64,000 nucleotides of DNA from Augochlora pura (lineage: Eukaryota; Arthropoda; Insecta; Hymenoptera; Halictidae), in contig NC_135772.1 in assembly GCF_028453695.1 (NCBI RefSeq), positions 18,967,611 to 19,031,610 on the forward strand, read 5' to 3'. Below are positions 33,873-45,815 of this stretch, in pieces (the first letter of the stretch is position 1; each line of letters starts with the position of its first letter). The notes under the pieces are model-generated. The model worked only from the letters and a program-made list of their open reading frames with translations, ran no database searches and had not been told where the DNA came from. The translations under genes were made by a program, and so were the position numbers.

Positions 33873-36088
33873 TGCATCCCTTAAATCAGCAAACTAAACC
33901 ATCCAATAAAACAAATACCTAAAATCTCAACCTTACTCAAAATCACTATAAATTAATTTTATTAACTAAACTTCGATCTAAACAACGCTACAAATTTTAT
34001 ATTATCACTCCAATATTAATAAAAAAATTCAACAAATTAATAATCAATTAAAGACTAGTTTTAGCTTATTACACGCGATGGAATCGTCATTGCATCGAAC
34101 ACTGTCATTGCATCGTACACCGTCAGTACAATGATCACGTCATGATCCGTCGAACCGCGCGCAGTAACAAAGATATTGTTTCCGCGAGGAACGCAGCCCT
34201 TTGTCTGCCGAGAAAGTGAAAAGATTTCGGACGTGTTCCACCACGCAGAGTTGTTGCGGCCGAGAGAGAGAGAACCCCTCTTCTTCCCTTCTGATCTTAT
34301 TGGCTTGTATCGTCCTGTGTCGGGGGGATGGGTGGGACACGGTGGGGGCCATGTCCCAGGCCACTAAATCTCGGGAGAGACTTCGACGTTGAAATAATAA
34401 ACATGTCCACCGGGGGACTGTCTCTCTCTCCCTAGCCTGGTTCCGTTCCATTGGACGAGTCGCCGGACGTAAAAGGGCGAGCGCGCACGGAACGAGGTCC
34501 GTGGGGGCCGCGACGGACCCAAACGGAGGGGGGATGGGGGATGGGGTGCCCCGTACCCCATACATGGAACGCAACGGCCCGCCAAATAGAGCGGTTCCCT
34601 TCGAGGTTCTAATACCGGGCACATTTTTCGCCTCTCTCTCTCTCTCTCTCTCTCTATCTCGCTCTCTCTTTCTCTCGCTCTCTTTGGGATCGATTTCTCT
34701 GGCCACTTTCCGGCCAGTTGTCTCAATTAATGAACGAACGGATCGTTTGACCCTTGCAACCTCCTTCGGTTTGTAATTACGGCGCAGGCGAGAAGGAGAG
34801 AACCTTCTGAATTATCGACGGCTTTTTTACGCCACCTTAATTCGTTAGTTAATATATTGTTAGCGGGTCGATTATTTGTTACAGTGCCGGATGAAGTAAT
34901 TATATCGAGGCTTGTTTGATTTTTTTATTCGCGTATCTATCGAAAGTTCAAAATTCCTGGAGGATTTAATATTAATCAGGTGTTTAATTTTAGTTGTATA
35001 GTATATTAACTATATGTCAAATTTAACTTTAATTAAACTTACCAGTATTATTTTATTTTATACAAATTTAAATACGTCTTTATTCGCATTCGAAAATTCA
35101 ATATTAATCAAGTGCTAAAAAGTGTTTAGTAACAAGCGGAACAGAGTTTCACAGAAGACAATTGAAACAAGCGAATCGCGTGCCGACGACGAAACAGCGA
35201 GAGGTTTTCTTCTCGCGATTAAGAGAGCCGCCGGCTTGCGCCGACTATACGAGCTCTCGTACAGGCCTCGTAAAGGAACACAGGGAGGTACCAGGCCCCG
35301 AAGACTTTGGGCCCGGCGCAAAAACAGGCCCGGCGAACCGCTGTAAAAGTTGTCTCGGGCGCAGGGATGCATCTACCGATTATATTTTCTCTCGGCCAAT
35401 CAGTTTTCACGGCTGAAATCGACGCGCGAACACGCGAAACAAATTGACGCGCTCTCGGCTCCAAATTAATCATATTTGTCTCGTTATTCTTTAAAAATAT
35501 CTTTCGAAAAGTTTGCATGTATTTTTAATTTTTATTCTTAATTGACACCGAACTGTCGATTCTTACAAATAAAAAAAATTGAAACAATACCGAGAATGTG
35601 TGATAAATTTAATAATAAATTTCGTGGGAGTTGTCCAATTAGCAGCAAGCAGCCTACCAAGTCGCTTATAGCACGAGAAGTCCGAAAGCCAGCAGACGAA
35701 CGATAATCGGGAGCCCGCGCGCGGTCGTCGCGTTCACGGCGATGGGGTTGGCGAAACGCGGGGGCAACGGTACCAAAAGGCATCCACGTGGATGTCCCTG
35801 GAACGTCGTCGTCCGCGGATCGAAGCGGGTGGCAGAAGCATACCGGGACAGAAGGAATACGAAAGGAAGGAAGGGAAGGAAGAGAGGAGCGAGTCGGTGA
35901 ACTAACTCCGGTCACGCGCGGCAGCTGTAATCACGTCAGCGCGGTACCCTGCTCTCTTGATTGGACCGTCCACCGGGTCCCCTACCTCTGTTTCTCCTTC
36001 TCTTTTTTCGTCCCTTTTTCCCTCTGTCCTCCTATCTCTTCAGCTCCCCACCGCCGCGCGCTTCCTTTTAGCTCTGTCGACGATCGCC

Positions 36089-36127
<39 letters not shown>

Positions 36128-36279
36128 GCGCGCTCTCCTCCGACCGTGCACACGCATGCTCTAGCTCTCACCCCCATTTCTCCCGGGGACCCTTTTCTTC
36201 GTCCCGGGGCCCGGTCTAGTTGACCACCCTCGCCTCGCTTCGCCTCGTACCTACACACGCTACTCCCTGTTGTTCTCTT
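33873..36279. other. AT-GC-AT-GC blocks with CT arrays and G-runs
   Basis: AT-rich to about 34130 and at 34830-35120 and 35480-35640, CpG-rich between. Contains CT-rich arrays at 34632-34684 and 36091-36122. Overlapping antisense frames (34140-34706 -, 35538-35915 -, 35788-36219 +) are not accepted. Confidence 0.5.
34322..34348 (+). other. G-quadruplex motif
   Basis: Runs G6, G3, G3 and G5 with loops AT, T and ACACGGT fit the standard four-run pattern. A second G-rich cluster with runs G6, G5 and G4 follows at about 34525-34547. Confidence 0.7.
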
Positions 36280-37135
36280 TCTGTTTCTTTCTTCTGTCTT
36301 TAGAGTGTCTCAGTCTCTTTGTATCTATAGCTTTCTTTGTTTCTTTTTGTTTTGCTATAGTTTTCTTTGTTTCTTTCTGTTTTGCTATAGTTTTCTTTCT
36401 TTTCGATTCTTGATATGTTTTAATTTTTTTATTTCTGTTTATTTTTCTGTCTTTAGTTTTCGCCATTTTTCTCTGCTTTTCTCTAGTTTTCTCTATTTCG
36501 CTCTATTTCTATAAACTTTTCTCTATTTTTTTGTATTGCTATAAAGCTTCCTCTACTTTTCTCTATTTTTCTCTATTACTATAAAGCTTCTTCTACTTTT
36601 CTCTATTTTTCTCTATTACTATAAAGCTTCCTCTACTTTTCTCTATTTTTCTCTATTTCTATAGACTTTTCTCTACTTTTCTCTATTTTTCTCTATTACT
36701 ATAAAGCTTCCTCTACTTTTCTCTATTTTTCTCTACTTTTCTCTATTTTTCTAATCTTTTCTCTATTTTTCTCTTTTTCTCTCTACTTCCTTCTCTCACT
36801 CTCTCCCCCTCTGTCTCTATTCACCTTCCTGTCTTTATTTCTCTTTACCTTACCGTCTCTGTTTCTCTTTCTCTTTTACTCTCTGTTTCCCTTTCTCTCC
36901 TACACTCTCTATCTTTGCCTCTCTCCTTCTTTCTCTCTATCTCTTTGCTTCTCCCCCTCTCTCCTTCTCTCCATCACTCACTCCATCTCTCCTCCTCCTT
37001 CCACACCCCCCTACTCCCCCCGTTCTCTTTCTATCTCTCATCCTCTGTCACTCATTCTCTCCTCTGTTTCTGCTCCAGTCTCTCTCTTTACTCCAACCTT
37101 CCTCTCCGCTCCATGTCCTCTTCCATTCTCCACGT
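36280..37135 (+). repeat. Pyrimidine-rich tract, about 850 bp
   Basis: The plus strand is mostly T and C. It begins with a 30-bp unit (GCTATAGTTTTCTTTGTTTC repeated near 36325-36395), passes through the 40-bp array at 36509-36738, then becomes a C/T mixture. Frames through it read Ser, Leu and Phe only. Confidence 0.85.
36509..36738 (+). repeat. 40-bp tandem array with 10-bp sub-period
   Basis: Five exact-length 40-base units start at 36539, 36579, 36619, 36659 and 36699, each beginning CTATA(A/G)A. A 30-base unit at 36509 precedes them. Within each unit the ten-base pieces TTCTCTACTT and TTCTCTATTT repeat, so the 30-base unit has lost exactly one piece. Confidence 0.9.
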
Positions 37136-37689
37136 TAAGGTCCCCCTTTCGTTCCCCATCCCGGCCCCTCTCGGCCCCCGCTGGAAGCCGTCGCGCACAA
37201 ATGAGGTTGTCGCGTCAGCGCGTGCGTCCGCGCAGCGCGTCCTGGGCCCACGGCAGACGGGTGCCCCACCGATGTCCAGGGGGATCCAGGACGAGTTTTT
37301 TTTCGCGGGGACCCTCCCTCCCAACCCCTCGGCCGGACCCTACGGTTTGCTCGAGATTTCTCTACGTTTTGTCGTCTTCGACCACACAGCCCCCGCGCCC
37401 TCGCCCGCCTTTGCTCGATCATTGTTCTCGGAAACGACGTGGACGACCGGGGTGGATCCACGCTGGGGTTGTTTTATCATATCTCCGAAGGATGAAGGGA
37501 AGGGAGAAGGTTATAATGGATAGCAGTGACGTGGGATTTTTTAACTTGATTGGTTTTCGGACTTTGTTGGTTTGAATCTTTTATTTATTGATTTAGAGTT
37601 GATTCTATAGGGGAGAATGGATTAAAATACTAATATAAAAGAAAACCATGACATAAGATACACACAGATATACTTTACCTAGAAAATGG
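37136..37689. other. GC-rich then AT-rich DNA
   Basis: CpG-rich to about 37500 with overlapping frames on both strands (36915-37523 + begins inside the pyrimidine tract). AT-rich afterwards. No gene recognised. Confidence 0.45.
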
Positions 37690-37820
37690 CTATTAATAAA
37701 TTTATCTAAAATTCTATATAACCCCAACAAAACTATCAATTACAAAAATTCTATTCAACCCTAAAAAAATCTATTAATTACAAAAATTCAACTCAACCCT
37801 TTCAAAACCATCAATTATAC
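37690..37820 (+). repeat. 38-42 bp tandem repeat, about 3 units
   Basis: Units starting near 37690, 37732 and 37770 share CTAT(C/T)AATTACAAAAATTC and (T/C)AACCCTAAAA-type ends with many changes. AT-rich and heavily diverged. Confidence 0.6.
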
Positions 37821-39910
37821 AAAAAAATTTCCCCCACTTTAATCCCCTTTAAATCTCCATACAAAACCAAAACCTTGCAACAGCATCACTTCAATCCCCA
37901 TAAAAATAGCCACCCTAATCCGCCAGTTCCCACTCACCCACGAAACACTACAACAAAGTTCACGATTCGAGGAACGTCAACGCGCAGCCGGTCTCCGAAA
38001 AGGACCATAAAATTAGAGTGGCCGTGTATTTTTCATTGGAAACGGAAGCTACCCATGGCTCGGTGAAAACAGCGAGATATCCCCCTAATCCAGCCGACCC
38101 GGTGTGAAACGGACAACAATGATTCGGTTGCACAACCGTTCGCCGCGTTACATTATCGTCTCGACCGGTCGGGTTGCTCGGATTGGTTGCCGGCGATGTC
38201 CGAAACACCGGCGACGCTATAACATCCCGAAAATAATAAAGTTGTTCCGCCGGTACGGTCCAACGCGCTCGCGCGCGCGCGCGCGAACCGTGTAAACGCT
38301 ACACCTATACGACAACGGAGAGACCCCGCTTCTGCCCGGTTGTACTACATCCGCGCGCGGTTTTATGGTGGACCGTCATAAAGTTGTGCCGTGCTCGGGC
38401 GCGCGCGCGCGCGCGCGAGCACCACCGTATTCGGTATCCCCGGTATGCGTGAATATCGCGTATAGAAAGCGGCCCCGGCCCGCTTTTTACCGGCTATTTA
38501 CGACTTTCCGCCGGTCCCGGCGTGCAACACGCCGAGGCTAGTCATGAAATCGGCGGAGGTATGATTTCGGTGGGGGTCGCGAACGGGGACCCCGGGTCCC
38601 CCCCCTCCCCACTCCACGAGACAGCAATTCCGGAGACCGGGCGAACACGTGTACGATTCGAAGGCGGCTTCCCGCGTTTTATAACGCCGATAACTAATGG
38701 CGTTATCGAATATTCATTTGTACGCACGGATTTTAACACGTCCGTGTTAGATACGCGGTGATACTTTTCCCGTGGACGACGCCAAGGACGCGGATAGATG
38801 CTTGGGATTCTCCATAAAGATTTTCGAGACGCCACGGAATTATCGTGGAATTTATTGCACGGCTTTAGTGGCTCTGTGTAATTGATACGTCAGAAAATTC
38901 GTCGGCGTTCGACGTCGTTGCGCGTCGGCTTTATGGGCTTCTATCGCGTTTACGGGATTCGAGGATGTATCACCGTGTTTCACGGTTTTGTCTCTATTTT
39001 TGCTTGCCAGATGATTTTGGGTTATTTATGCAAGGGGAGCATGGGGTGGTTTTTAGTTATATTGTCCCCTTGGACTATAATAATGATCTACTAATCTACT
39101 AAATATTATTAATTTAAAAAATATAAAAGTAAAATAAAATAAAAATATTTACTACCTGAATTTTTAAGAAAAGATCCTGATATGTAGAAAAATGGAAGGG
39201 GATGAAAATATGAATTAAACAGTGTTAAATTTATGAAAGAATATAATCTGAACATAGAAAACAATTTCTTCATTTAATAAAATATAGTTCAATAAAATAT
39301 ATTTCTGACGCGTTGAAAAATATATTAAAACTATTAAAAAATTCGATATGAATTTTCCAAGCATCTTAATCGCACTTCTAACTTTCAAATACGGAAACGC
39401 GGAGACCGAGAGCAAGTTTCTCGACGGAATCAAAAATTTTCCAGCAGCCGCGTCCGGTTCGGTGCTTTAATTGCTGTTAAACGCGTCGCACGTAACAATT
39501 GAATGCTCGCCTCTCGTAATCGTACAATTTCCGCGAGCCGACGACAGGGAGATCAAACGCGAGCGCCACTCCATTCCCTGCAAATTGGTTAAATTGCCAC
39601 ATTACGTTCCAGAGGCCGCTTCCCTGTAACCGATCGGCTTTTTACCGCGCCAATCCCCGCCGTCATAAGAAAGACATTGTACTCGCCTTTGTGCCCCCTC
39701 CGACGTTTCGCCTTCGATGGCCGAGCGAATTGCCACGGAAAAAGCGAGAGCGTACAACGACGAACCTGGTTCGAACGGGTGGACACATTGTTTTCGTATC
39801 CTGCAAATTTGTTCGGCTGACGTATATAGTCACGGATTGTATTTTTCATTATTTTATCAATTATTTTTTGGGAACAATTATTTTTGAGGAAAAATCATTT
39901 TTCGCATGTT
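37821..39910. other. CpG-rich block with two alternating GC runs, then AT-rich
   Basis: Alternating CG runs at 38270-38285 and 38399-38417 are 114 bases apart. A C-rich stretch with C4, C8 and C4 runs lies at 38590-38610. AT-rich at 39090-39400 and after 39830. Frames here start at GTG/TTG or overlap antisense, and none is accepted. Confidence 0.5.
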
Positions 39911-40025
39911 TTAATTCGCAGTTGTTATAATATAGTATATGAGATTGTTATAGTATATGGTATAGATGGTATGCTATAGTCTAGTATAGTATAGTGCAGT
40001 ATAGAATAGTATACAATAGTACACT
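39911..40025 (+). repeat. TATAG-rich simple repeat
   Basis: Irregular repetition of GTATAGT and ATAGTATA with GTAC-containing variants. It resembles the longer array at 45550-45815 and may have the same origin. Confidence 0.65.
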
Positions 40026-40132
40026 GCAACATAATTTCATTCTAAAACATGAGTTCAACCTTTTTAGTTTCTCTAGGCCAGCTAATGAACAAAAATGAAC
40101 GTAAAATTTATAGTTCGCTTTTTAAATCACAT

Positions 40133-40442
40133 TAATAAACAAAATGTTCCAAAAATTACTCGTAATCTAGAAGTGGGTTCTTGAGATAATTTGAAGCAAC
40201 TTTTTCCTTTACAAAAATTGTCTACAACCTTTCATTCTCGAGTTATTAACGAAAAACACTGACCAATGAGAAGCTAGCTCGATTGGCGCAAGACTGATCA
40301 CGCCTCCCATTGGCCCACTCTTTTCCATTAATAACTCGTGAACGAAGCCTCGCAGAACAATTCCGCAAAGGAAAAAGTTGCTTAAAATTGTCTCCGGAAC
40401 CCATTTCCAAATTTCAAGCGACTTTTGAAACACCCTGTGTAT
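40133..40442. mobile_element. Near-palindromic miniature element, copy 1
   Basis: Two long inverted arms of about 120-150 bases. The left arm holds GCAACTTTTTCCTTTAC and CGAGTTATTAACGAAAAACA; the right holds the inverses (TTCCATTAATAACTCG and CAAAGGAAAAAGTTGC). Outer ends diverge: GTTCCAAAAATTACT on the left against inverse GTTTCAAAAGTCGCT on the right. The right end reads AAACACCCTGTGTA. No coding capacity. A second copy lies at 44372. Confidence 0.65.
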
Positions 40443-42611
40443 TACTATCTAAACAATCTACCCAGTGATCTATAAAATAGAAATACTGTATAGAAATAGA
40501 TAAAAAATCTGAACAAATCCTGATCCACGCAGTTCAGCGAAAGAAAAATTAAGAGACTTTGCATATAAATTTTGCGACACCCTGTATGCTTGCCAGTATT
40601 TCTGCATTTCTCTAGCGATTCGCAGTCTCTTAAGAAAGGTCAAGGCACAAAACGAGACGCGGAATAGAAGCGCATCACGGGGTGGCGAGCTAGAACATCA
40701 TTGCAAGGGCAAGAAACGCCGGACAGACGAAAAGGGCTGGGTCGAGGGAGGCAGGAAGGGCTCCCGGTCCGGGGGTTGCGGAGGACCGGGCGAAAGAAGC
40801 GCATTATGCGCGAACGCGAGATTGGGCCTCATTACCGGCACGCAGCTGCTCCCAGGGGCTAATAAGCCGTCACAGCTTCTGTGTAAACGCGCTGGCTCCA
40901 ATGCAAATGTTACTTTCGCCGTGGCCGCTCTTTCCGGGGGCCTGATGAAAGACGGGGAAGAATGGGGAACGGCTTCCGACGGGGCAATCCGTGGAACCAT
41001 GGAAGAGAGACGCTACCATGCTTCCCAGCGAAAAAAAGGCTCAGGTAACACGGTGGCCGCGCACGGCTTTCGACCGGGACTTTTACGAGGGAGTCGGGGA
41101 CCGACGAGATCGACGAGATCATAGTCGATCGGGGGCGACCCTGTCCTCTTCGATCGATGCCTTCGCAGAGACGCGCTCCTCCTCTGGACACTCGATCCTC
41201 TTCTTGCGGTATTGTTTCGTGACCGCAACGCTAAATTGGGATAAACGGCCGGCTGAAGTTTCTGCAGAAAACGGCGTACCCACGAGTCGGCTACTGGCTC
41301 CGTTTTCATCGGCGGGTTAAGTTCGCGGAGATCCTCATTGTCGAGGATTTGTTTATAGAGTTCGAGAAAGGAAGGGGTTATTTTTGGATCATTTTATCTT
41401 GAAAATCGAGATTTGATATTATTATTAAAATATTAGAAGTATGATGTACATTGCGAATAAGATTTTTAAAAAGTGTTTTAGGAAGAGTTCAAGATTTATT
41501 AAATGTTGTAATTTTCCTGTTTCTAAAAAGTTAGTTCGATCGAATTTTTGTTCACGAAAACAATTTTTCTTTCAACCCCTTGCCAAACGGTAAAATAAGG
41601 AACTACAAATTGACCACCGTCTCGCGACAATTCCACCATAAATAAAAAATCACCGAGTGCTAGAAGACGACGAGGATGCCTTCAGTCGACTACGTTGGCA
41701 CTACCGCAATGGCTAGCGATCGCACGCCGCCCTAAATCGTTCCGGTGCGTGACCCAATACTTTAGCGAAGCACGCGTCCACCCACGGGGTTTACTCGAAT
41801 GTCCCCGTGATCGGGGATCCGCGGCAGCGGATCGGAAACCCGTGGACGCTAGCGCGCGCGAGTGCGCTGAGGCGTAGGAGTCGCGCACGTTATCCCGAAA
41901 GTTTAGTGGTTGGCGCGCGAGGCGCAGCGCACGAAACCGGTAGTAAAGTTATTCAGAGAGAAGGCTCTCGGTTCGCCTGGGACGGAGAGATAAGGTGGCG
42001 GAGGAGGAGGTGGAGAAGGAGGAGGAGGAGGAGGAAGAAAGGGGAGCGAAGAAGGAGAGGCAGAGGAAGGCCGGGTGTATCCCAAGTACCCGAACCGATC
42101 TTCACAGATAAGGGCAGAAGGTGTAACTTACTAGGCCTGTTGTATACCTCGATACATCGTACCTTTATATATCTCCGCCGTCCTCCCGTTACATGCCCTT
42201 CTCTGTAGAAGCCACACGGCCACGGTCTCTCGCGCTGCCTGCGCCGTGTCCGTTTCTTCTTCCCTCCACGTCGGTTTCGCGCTCCTGCTCGCGCCGCCGA
42301 TTCTCACCGTGTCCTCTACCTCCTCCTCCTCCTCCTCCTTCCACCCACCCGTTTCTCTCCGCCGCCGCCCGCCCCCTGCCCCGACGATTATGTAGCTTGT
42401 AAACCTTTCCGATATACGCTCGCGCCGTGCGCGAAAAGGCTTCCATGCCGGCGAACGATCGGGCGTGGTACCGACGCGGTTTTAGGAACGACCCGAAGGG
42501 AATCGACGAAATACGACCTCGTGCACCGATCTCTGTCGAACCGCGCCGATGAGAATGAAGACATAAATTAGTGCAAGCCTCGGCGCGATCGATGCTCGGA
42601 GTGATGGGTTC
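40443..42611. other. AT-rich, then CpG-rich block with facing GGA and TCC arrays
   Basis: A second ACACCCTGTATG lies at 40573-40584. CpG-rich DNA from 40600 to 41330 and from 41680 to 42600 contains a GGA-rich array (41999-42047) and a TCC array (42319-42340) in inverse orientation. Antisense-overlapping frames only. Confidence 0.5.
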
Positions 42612-42780
42612 GAACCTTTAAGATTCAGTGGCGACTTTAAGGCGATGCTAATAACGATCGTGACATGTTAAAAAATAGTTATTAATAAATTTATTTATAT
42701 TTGGAAAATTGTTAAGAGGTGTCAAAATTTAATTTCAGAATGCATATAATGCTCCATGTTATAGTATATGATAAAATCCT
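42612..42780 (-). mobile_element. Possible one-ended TTAA-type element
   Basis: AACCTTTAAGATTCAGTGGC then GACTTTAAGGCG resembles the family's 'B' end (CCCTTTGCACTCGAATGGCG then ACTCTGAGGC). AT-rich DNA follows. The opposite end is not found, so the right boundary is a guess. Confidence 0.28.
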
Positions 42781-42992
42781 TATTGAAAATGGAAAAGAGT
42801 ATTTTTTATTTCGATGTATATTTTGTTATAAAATATAAAGTTTGTGTGTGTGTAAATATTCAGAATTAGGTGGTCAAGAAAAAAGGAGCTGATTTACTAT
42901 ATCTGTAGCTGGAAGATTGATTTACTATATTTTAATTAAAAAAGACAAAGATGTTAATATCTAAAAATTGCTCTATATTATACAGACAATAT

Positions 42993-43098
42993 ATTTAATT
43001 AATAATTATACTTACAGTATAAAATTGTGATATAATATCCACAATTATATTATATTTAATAATTATATTTACAGAATAAAATTGTAATATAATATACA
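42993..43098 (+). repeat. AT-rich direct duplication, about 45 bp units
   Basis: TAATAATTATACTTACAG... (42999) and TAATAATTATATTTACAG... (43057) each run on into TATAAAATTGT(G/A)ATATAATAT-type sequence, giving two diverged copies about 58 bases apart. Confidence 0.6.
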
Positions 43099-43650
43099 CA
43101 TTTCCACTATAAAGCCTAGTTCACATCGTACCGCGCACCCCACGACTACATAACCCAAAAAGATCACAGTACTCGAGAAACGTGAAGGAAATAAAGCTAG
43201 CAAAGGGACTAGCATAAATTCTTTCGTCAGGTCCGGATCGACCGCCGAGAGACGAAAAGTATAGCCGGGGATGGTTTTAGACGAGCAACGTGAAAGGGAA
43301 AATCGCGTGACTCGGCGCTGTTTGGTCGCGGATCAATGGGAGGAAACGGCGTACACGGAAGGTGGTTTTTAAGAGATGTCCGGCGAGAGGAGCCGGGGCC
43401 AATTGTAAACCGAGGGTACAGGGCTCCCCCGAAACCAACGTGTATCCGTGCGCTCCGTGTTCCACGAGGCAGAGAGATCTCTTCACGAAGGAGCCAAAAC
43501 GGCTCGTTCGAGATTTAACGCCTCAATTACGAATTCATCGCCGGAGGGCAAGCGGAGCGGCCGGCGCGGCCCTAGCCGAGATGGGATGAAGACGATTTCT
43601 CGACCCGTCTTCCACACGGTGCACACGAACGCCGCCGAAATATATTGAAC

Positions 43651-43689
<39 letters not shown>

Positions 43690-44371
43690 CTCTCTCCCGT
43701 CCCGGAGCCATCCGCGCCGCGTATTTCGTACGCCATAAGTTCCACCGACAGGCCGAACAGTCGTAAAACAGTCGAACGAAACAATAACAATGGGACCGGA
43801 CGCCGGTGTCTGCGGCCGCCGCCGCGAAATCCACGATCACCCCTTTCATCTTCGTGACGTTGTTGTAAGGAGAAGGAACATCTCCTGGCGATATTATAAC
43901 GAACGCCGCGCGCGAGTTACGTGGTTTCTCTGCGGGGCCGTCGGACGCCTTTACAACCCCGCGGCGGTTTAATGCGTCTGTAACGATCCGCGCCGTGGAA
44001 TTCGACGGGATCGAATCACTTGGAATTAGTCGATCTGTTGTGAAATGAGTCGCGTTGAATTTTGATATTTATTTGAGGAGAAATTGTATTTCTATAGCCG
44101 CCATTTTGGTGACGGATAAAGATGATGTGAAAAGGAAAGGAGGACTGACTTATTCTCTATTGCTATGATAGAATTGTTTGATATATTTTATATTTTATAT
44201 ATTTTTTTCTTTTTTTTAAAGAATAGAAGTTCTATTTTGTGTTCTATTTATAATTTTAGTTATATTTTATTTATTTATTAGAAGTGCTTTAGGCAAGCTC
44301 TCGTACAATAGACGAGAGTTCTTGTTGTATATGTAATGCTGCAGTAATAATATTATAGTAATCATACTATA
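43099..44371. other. CpG-rich block with CT array, then AT-rich
   Basis: A CT array lies at 43654-43697. Frames of 60-104 codons on both strands overlap through it. AT-rich from 44050. A small hairpin with CTCTCGT and ACGAGAG arms lies at about 44299-44320. Confidence 0.5.
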
Positions 44372-44710
44372 CGGGAGTGTCTTAAAAATCACTATCAATT
44401 GGGACTGAAGTGTTCTTGACATCATTTAAAGCAACTTTTTCCTTTGCCACAATGTTCTACGTGGCTTCGTTCGCGAGTTATTAACGAAAAACAGTGACCA
44501 ATCAAAATCAACCTCAACTAGTGGAAGGCGGTCGAGCCAACGAGCAGACGGCAGCCCACTCCCACTCCCTAGCCCGTCTATCCCACACCTGTTGCTCTCG
44601 CCTCCCATTGGTCACTGTTTTCCATCAATAACTCTTAAACAAAACCTCATAGAACATTTTCGCTAAGGAAAAAGTTGCTCGAAATAACCCGAAGAACCTC
44701 TCACTTCCTT
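44372..44710. mobile_element. Near-palindromic miniature element, copy 2
   Basis: Same arms as the copy at 40133: GCAACTTTTTCCTTTGCC, CGCGAGTTATTAACGAAAAA and CAGTGACCAATCA on the left, with inverses (CCCATTGGTCACTGTTTTCC and TAAGGAAAAAGTTGC) on the right. The centre carries about 80 bases of different, GC-richer sequence. The outer ends are diverged. No coding capacity. Confidence 0.65.
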
Positions 44711-45158
44711 ATCGCAAATAAAAAAAATAAAATAATCGTATTACTATTAAATAAAATAATACTAATGCGACGATCACATTTTTTGCTACGCTTTTGCTAT
44801 TTTTCCATAAAAGCAAAATAAACATTTAGCATAAACCAGCAGGGGCGGGTAATCTTATACAGTCCACCCGACCTTCGAGAGTCACGAGCCCGGCTTTACA
44901 TCGCGCCACCCTTTTCCTAGACCCCGGCGAGATTACGATCTGCTGCGGCCTCGTAATTTGCATGGGGTGTAGGTTTCCAGGATTAGAAACGCACACGCGC
45001 GCGCGCGCGCACGCTCTCGCAGAGCCGAACAGAACGTTTTTCGTTGCCGAAACCGGCCGTAGGCTCTCTCTCGGTTGAGCAGCCTGGCAGGAAAGACAGA
45101 GAGGGTAGGGAAACCCGGCTATAAGGAACGTATGCGTGTAACAGGAACGAATTCACGG

Positions 45159-45199
<41 letters not shown>

Positions 45200-45549
45200 C
45201 TTAATACTCTTGCTAAGGCGATTTATCCTCGACGCCTCGATCGGCGCGAGCAAGAAAACAAGAGGACGAACACGGCCTTCCCCGGGCCGGTTACAAGACT
45301 CGGGGGAACGCGTAATCGAGAGACCGCCACGGTTCCGAAGAGACCACTCTCTAAGCGTGCTATTCGCGAACGGAATACGCTAACCGTCAGTGATTCGGTC
45401 GATATTGGTCGATTTTGTGTTGTTTGATTTGTAATTGGTTAGATTGTGGAGAATTTTTTGTAGAATGTTATAAAAGAGTGTTTCAATAATTATAAAGAAA
45501 CTGTATAAGTTATGTCATGTTAGAGAAAAATAAATTGTTTAGCGAAAGT
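44711..45549. other. AT then CpG-rich block with Z-DNA-prone run and CT array
   Basis: Strict purine/pyrimidine alternation over 24 bases at 44991-45014 (GCACACGCGCGC...). A CT array lies at 45160-45196. AT-rich after 45400. No gene recognised. Confidence 0.5.
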
Positions 45550-45815
45550 GTATAGTAACTCGTATAGTATATATTTTAGTATAGATCAGTACATGGCACA
45601 GTATAGTATAATACATAGTATAGTACAGTACATAGTACAGTATAGTATGGTACATAGCGCATTGTAGCACAGTATAGTACAGTACATAGCGTAGTATAGC
45701 ACACGATATAGTACAGTACATAGCACAGTATAGTACAGTACACAGCGCAGTATAGTGCAAAGTATAGCAAAGTATATATATATAGTATATGTACAGTACA
45801 CAATACAGTATAATA
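45550..45815 (+). repeat. TATAG/GTACA minisatellite
   Basis: Units such as AGTATAGTACAGTACATAGC recur with spacing of about 22-34 bases. Three minus-strand frames (Tyr/Cys/Leu/Thr repeats) remain open across it because the unit contains no stop in that direction; they are not genes. Confidence 0.85.

Noticed and set aside
42600..42640. tRNA-like B box (GGTTCGAACCT)
   Set aside because: No A box at the right distance and the T-arm and acceptor stems cannot be formed; it coincides with a likely element end.
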